A stretch of DNA of 64,000 nt, from NCBI GenBank assembly GCA_963746185.1, contig CAVVAE010000004.1, positions 744,001 through 808,000 on the forward strand. Reading direction: 5' to 3'. This DNA comes from CAVVAE01 sp963746185. Lineage in GTDB: Bacteria > Actinomycetota > Actinomycetes > Propionibacteriales > Nocardioidaceae. A program made the position numbers and the translations under genes. This document shows, piece after piece, positions 62,821 to 64,000 of the stretch; within the stretch, counting starts at the first letter, position 1, and the number at the start of each line of letters is the position of its first letter. The notes under the pieces are model-generated. The model did no database searches and had not been told where the DNA came from. It saw nothing but the letters and a program-made list of their open reading frames with translations.

Positions 62821-63998
62821 CCGCCCCCGGAACACTGCCGCCGAGCTCCCACACCATGCCGACATTGACCGTCGACCTCGAGGCCATCGCCGCCAACACC
62901 CGCGACTTCGCAGCTCGCATCCCTGGCGAGCTGATGGCCGTGGTCAAGGCCGACGGGTTCGGCCACGGCACCGTCGACATGGCGCGGGCCGCAGTGGACT
63001 CAGGCGCCACCTGGCTTGGAGTGACCACAGTCTCCGAGGCGCTCGTGCTCCGCGACGCCGGCCTTCAGACGCGGATGTTGAGCTGGCTCAACCCGGTGGC
63101 TGTGGACTTCGCGACTGCCATCCAACGAGACGTCGACGTCGCCGTACCTGGCCTTGAGCACCTGGTAGCCGTAGCCCGGGCTGCGGCCCGGTGCGACCGC
63201 CCGGCGCGGATCCACCTGCACCTCGACTGCGGGATGACTCGCGATGGTGCCTCCATGTCGGACTGGGCGCTGCTGTGCAGAAAAGCGAGGGTCGCCCAGT
63301 CCACCGGTCTGGTGCTCGTCGTCGGCGTGATGGGTCATCTTGGCTGCGCAGAGACACCAGGCGACCCCCATAACGAAGCTGGGCTGGTCGCCTTCGAACG
63401 AGGTGTGCGTGCACTGCGAACGCGTGGTCTGCATCCGGACGTGCGGCACCTCGCAGCCACCGCCGCCACCCTGACCGACCCACGCACACACTTCGACCTC
63501 GTGAGAGTCGGCGCCGGACTCGTCGGCATCGACCCGTCGGGCACCACCAGGCTGCGCAGCGGCCTGATCTTGACGGCGCCGGTCGTGTCGGTGCGTGACG
63601 TCCCGGCTGGCACCCCGGTCGGCTATGGCCACAGCTACGTGACAGAGCGACGTACCCGACTCGCGCTGCTTCCTGTCGGGTACGCCGACGGGATCCCGCG
63701 CAGCACGTCGAACTGCGGTCAGGTCGCCCTGCGCGGACGACGACGCGATGTCGTGGGACGTGTCTCGATGGATCAGCTGGTGATCGACGTGGGGACCGAT
63801 CCGATCTGCCCAGGCGAAGTTGCGACCATCTTCGGACCAGGGCGCGATGGCGAGCCCACCGTCGCCGAGTGGGCCGGCTGGGCTGGAACCATCGAGCATG
63901 AGGTCATCACCGGTCTAGGCGCCCGCCTCGCGCGCCGGGTCGTTGCACCTCGGAGGCCGCAGCCGTCCCGCCATCACCGACTCCTGGAACCCGCATGA
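62817..63998 (+). CDS. alr: Alanine racemase
   Basis: A 393-residue fold-type III PLP racemase interconverting L- and D-alanine. The PLP lysine is in AVVKADGFGHG, where canonical enzymes read KADAYGHG. The second catalytic base Tyr is in VGYGHSYVTERR, and substrate/PLP contacts in LPVGYADGIPR and VGRVSMDQLVIDVG. The ATG at 62817 overlaps the dipeptidase stop; the longer ORF starting at 62634 is a shadow of that gene. The last bases of the window follow 2 bp after the stop, so what comes next is unknown. Confidence 0.93.
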   Translation: MTAPGTLPPSSHTMPTLTVDLEAIAANTRDFAARIPGELMAVVKADGFGHGTVDMARAAVDSGATWLGVTTVSEALVLRDAGLQTRMLSWLNPVAVDFATAIQRDVDVAVPGLEHLVAVARAAARCDRPARIHLHLDCGMTRDGASMSDWALLCRKARVAQSTGLVLVVGVMGHLGCAETPGDPHNEAGLVAFERGVRALRTRGLHPDVRHLAATAATLTDPRTHFDLVRVGAGLVGIDPSGTTRLRSGLILTAPVVSVRDVPAGTPVGYGHSYVTERRTRLALLPVGYADGIPRSTSNCGQVALRGRRRDVVGRVSMDQLVIDVGTDPICPGEVATIFGPGRDGEPTVAEWAGWAGTIEHEVITGLGARLARRVVAPRRPQPSRHHRLLEPA

Positions 63999-64000
63999 GC

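Overview
The window is a 64-kb piece of a high-GC actinobacterial chromosome. It has GTG and TTG starts, tightly overlapping genes, TANNNT-type leaderless promoters and dense coding. Gene order (tRNA-Thr/tRNA-Met/rpmG/hadAB-like, tRNA-Trp/secE/nusG/rplK/rplA, rplJ/rplL, MceG-type ATPase, rpoB/rpoC, rpsL/rpsG/fusA/tuf) matches the order I recall for Mycobacterium and Streptomyces. A Propionibacteriales/Nocardioidaceae-like organism fits best, but this is inference from gene content, not a phylogeny.

Layout. 1-4.2 kb (minus strand): the str operon, tuf (cut by the window edge), fusA, rpsG, rpsL, with a good promoter at 4354-4382. 4.4-7.8 kb: four accessory genes (unknown protein, NUDIX hydrolase, membrane protein, threonine aldolase). 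7.9-15.4 kb: rpoC and rpoB. 15.7-28.2 kb: a complete Mce lipid/steroid importer operon (ATPase, two YrbE permeases, two MceA paralogues, MceB-F, two Mce-associated proteins), transcribed toward rpoB. 28.5-29.7 kb: rplL and rplJ behind an attenuator-like leader. 29.9-34.9 kb: a lipoprotein, a stand-alone cyclic-nucleotide receptor and a divergent large adenylate-cyclase/ATPase/TPR protein. 35-37.7 kb: rplA (frameshifted near its end), rplK, nusG, secE, tRNA-Trp. 37.9-45.3 kb: aminotransferase, adenosine deaminase, ECF sigma with a DGPF protein, murB, two hot-dog dehydratases, rpmG, tRNA-Met, tRNA-Thr, an F420-type oxidoreductase and tRNA-Tyr. 45.4-46.6 kb: YajQ and a repeat-rich coiled-coil protein. 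46.7-55.5 kb: a partial complex I operon, nuoA-B-C-H-I-J-K-L-M-N, without nuoD, E, F or G. 55.6-57.1 kb: three small membrane proteins. 57.3-60.2 kb: korAB, 2-oxoacid:ferredoxin oxidoreductase. 60.2-64 kb: a secreted protein, a RarD-type transporter, and a VanX-like dipeptidase coupled to alanine racemase.

How the parts fit. Much of the window is the translation/transcription core. Embedded in it is a self-contained lipid uptake system whose ATPase lies in the rplL-rpoB interval, the position I recall for the orphan mkl/mceG gene of M. tuberculosis. The nuo operon lacks the NADH-input module and sits next to a ferredoxin-reducing enzyme, suggesting a ferredoxin-fed proton pump, though the missing NuoD must come from elsewhere.

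The strongest oddities are: an 827-bp perfect direct repeat in the two mceA genes with codon use unlike its flanks; three +1 frameshifts in nuoL and one frameshift in rplA (sequence errors or decay); long acidic tails on NusG and L10; a 32-bp perfect palindrome just upstream of nuoA; and a protein built from D-x-T tripeptides plus an 11-residue coiled-coil repeat.
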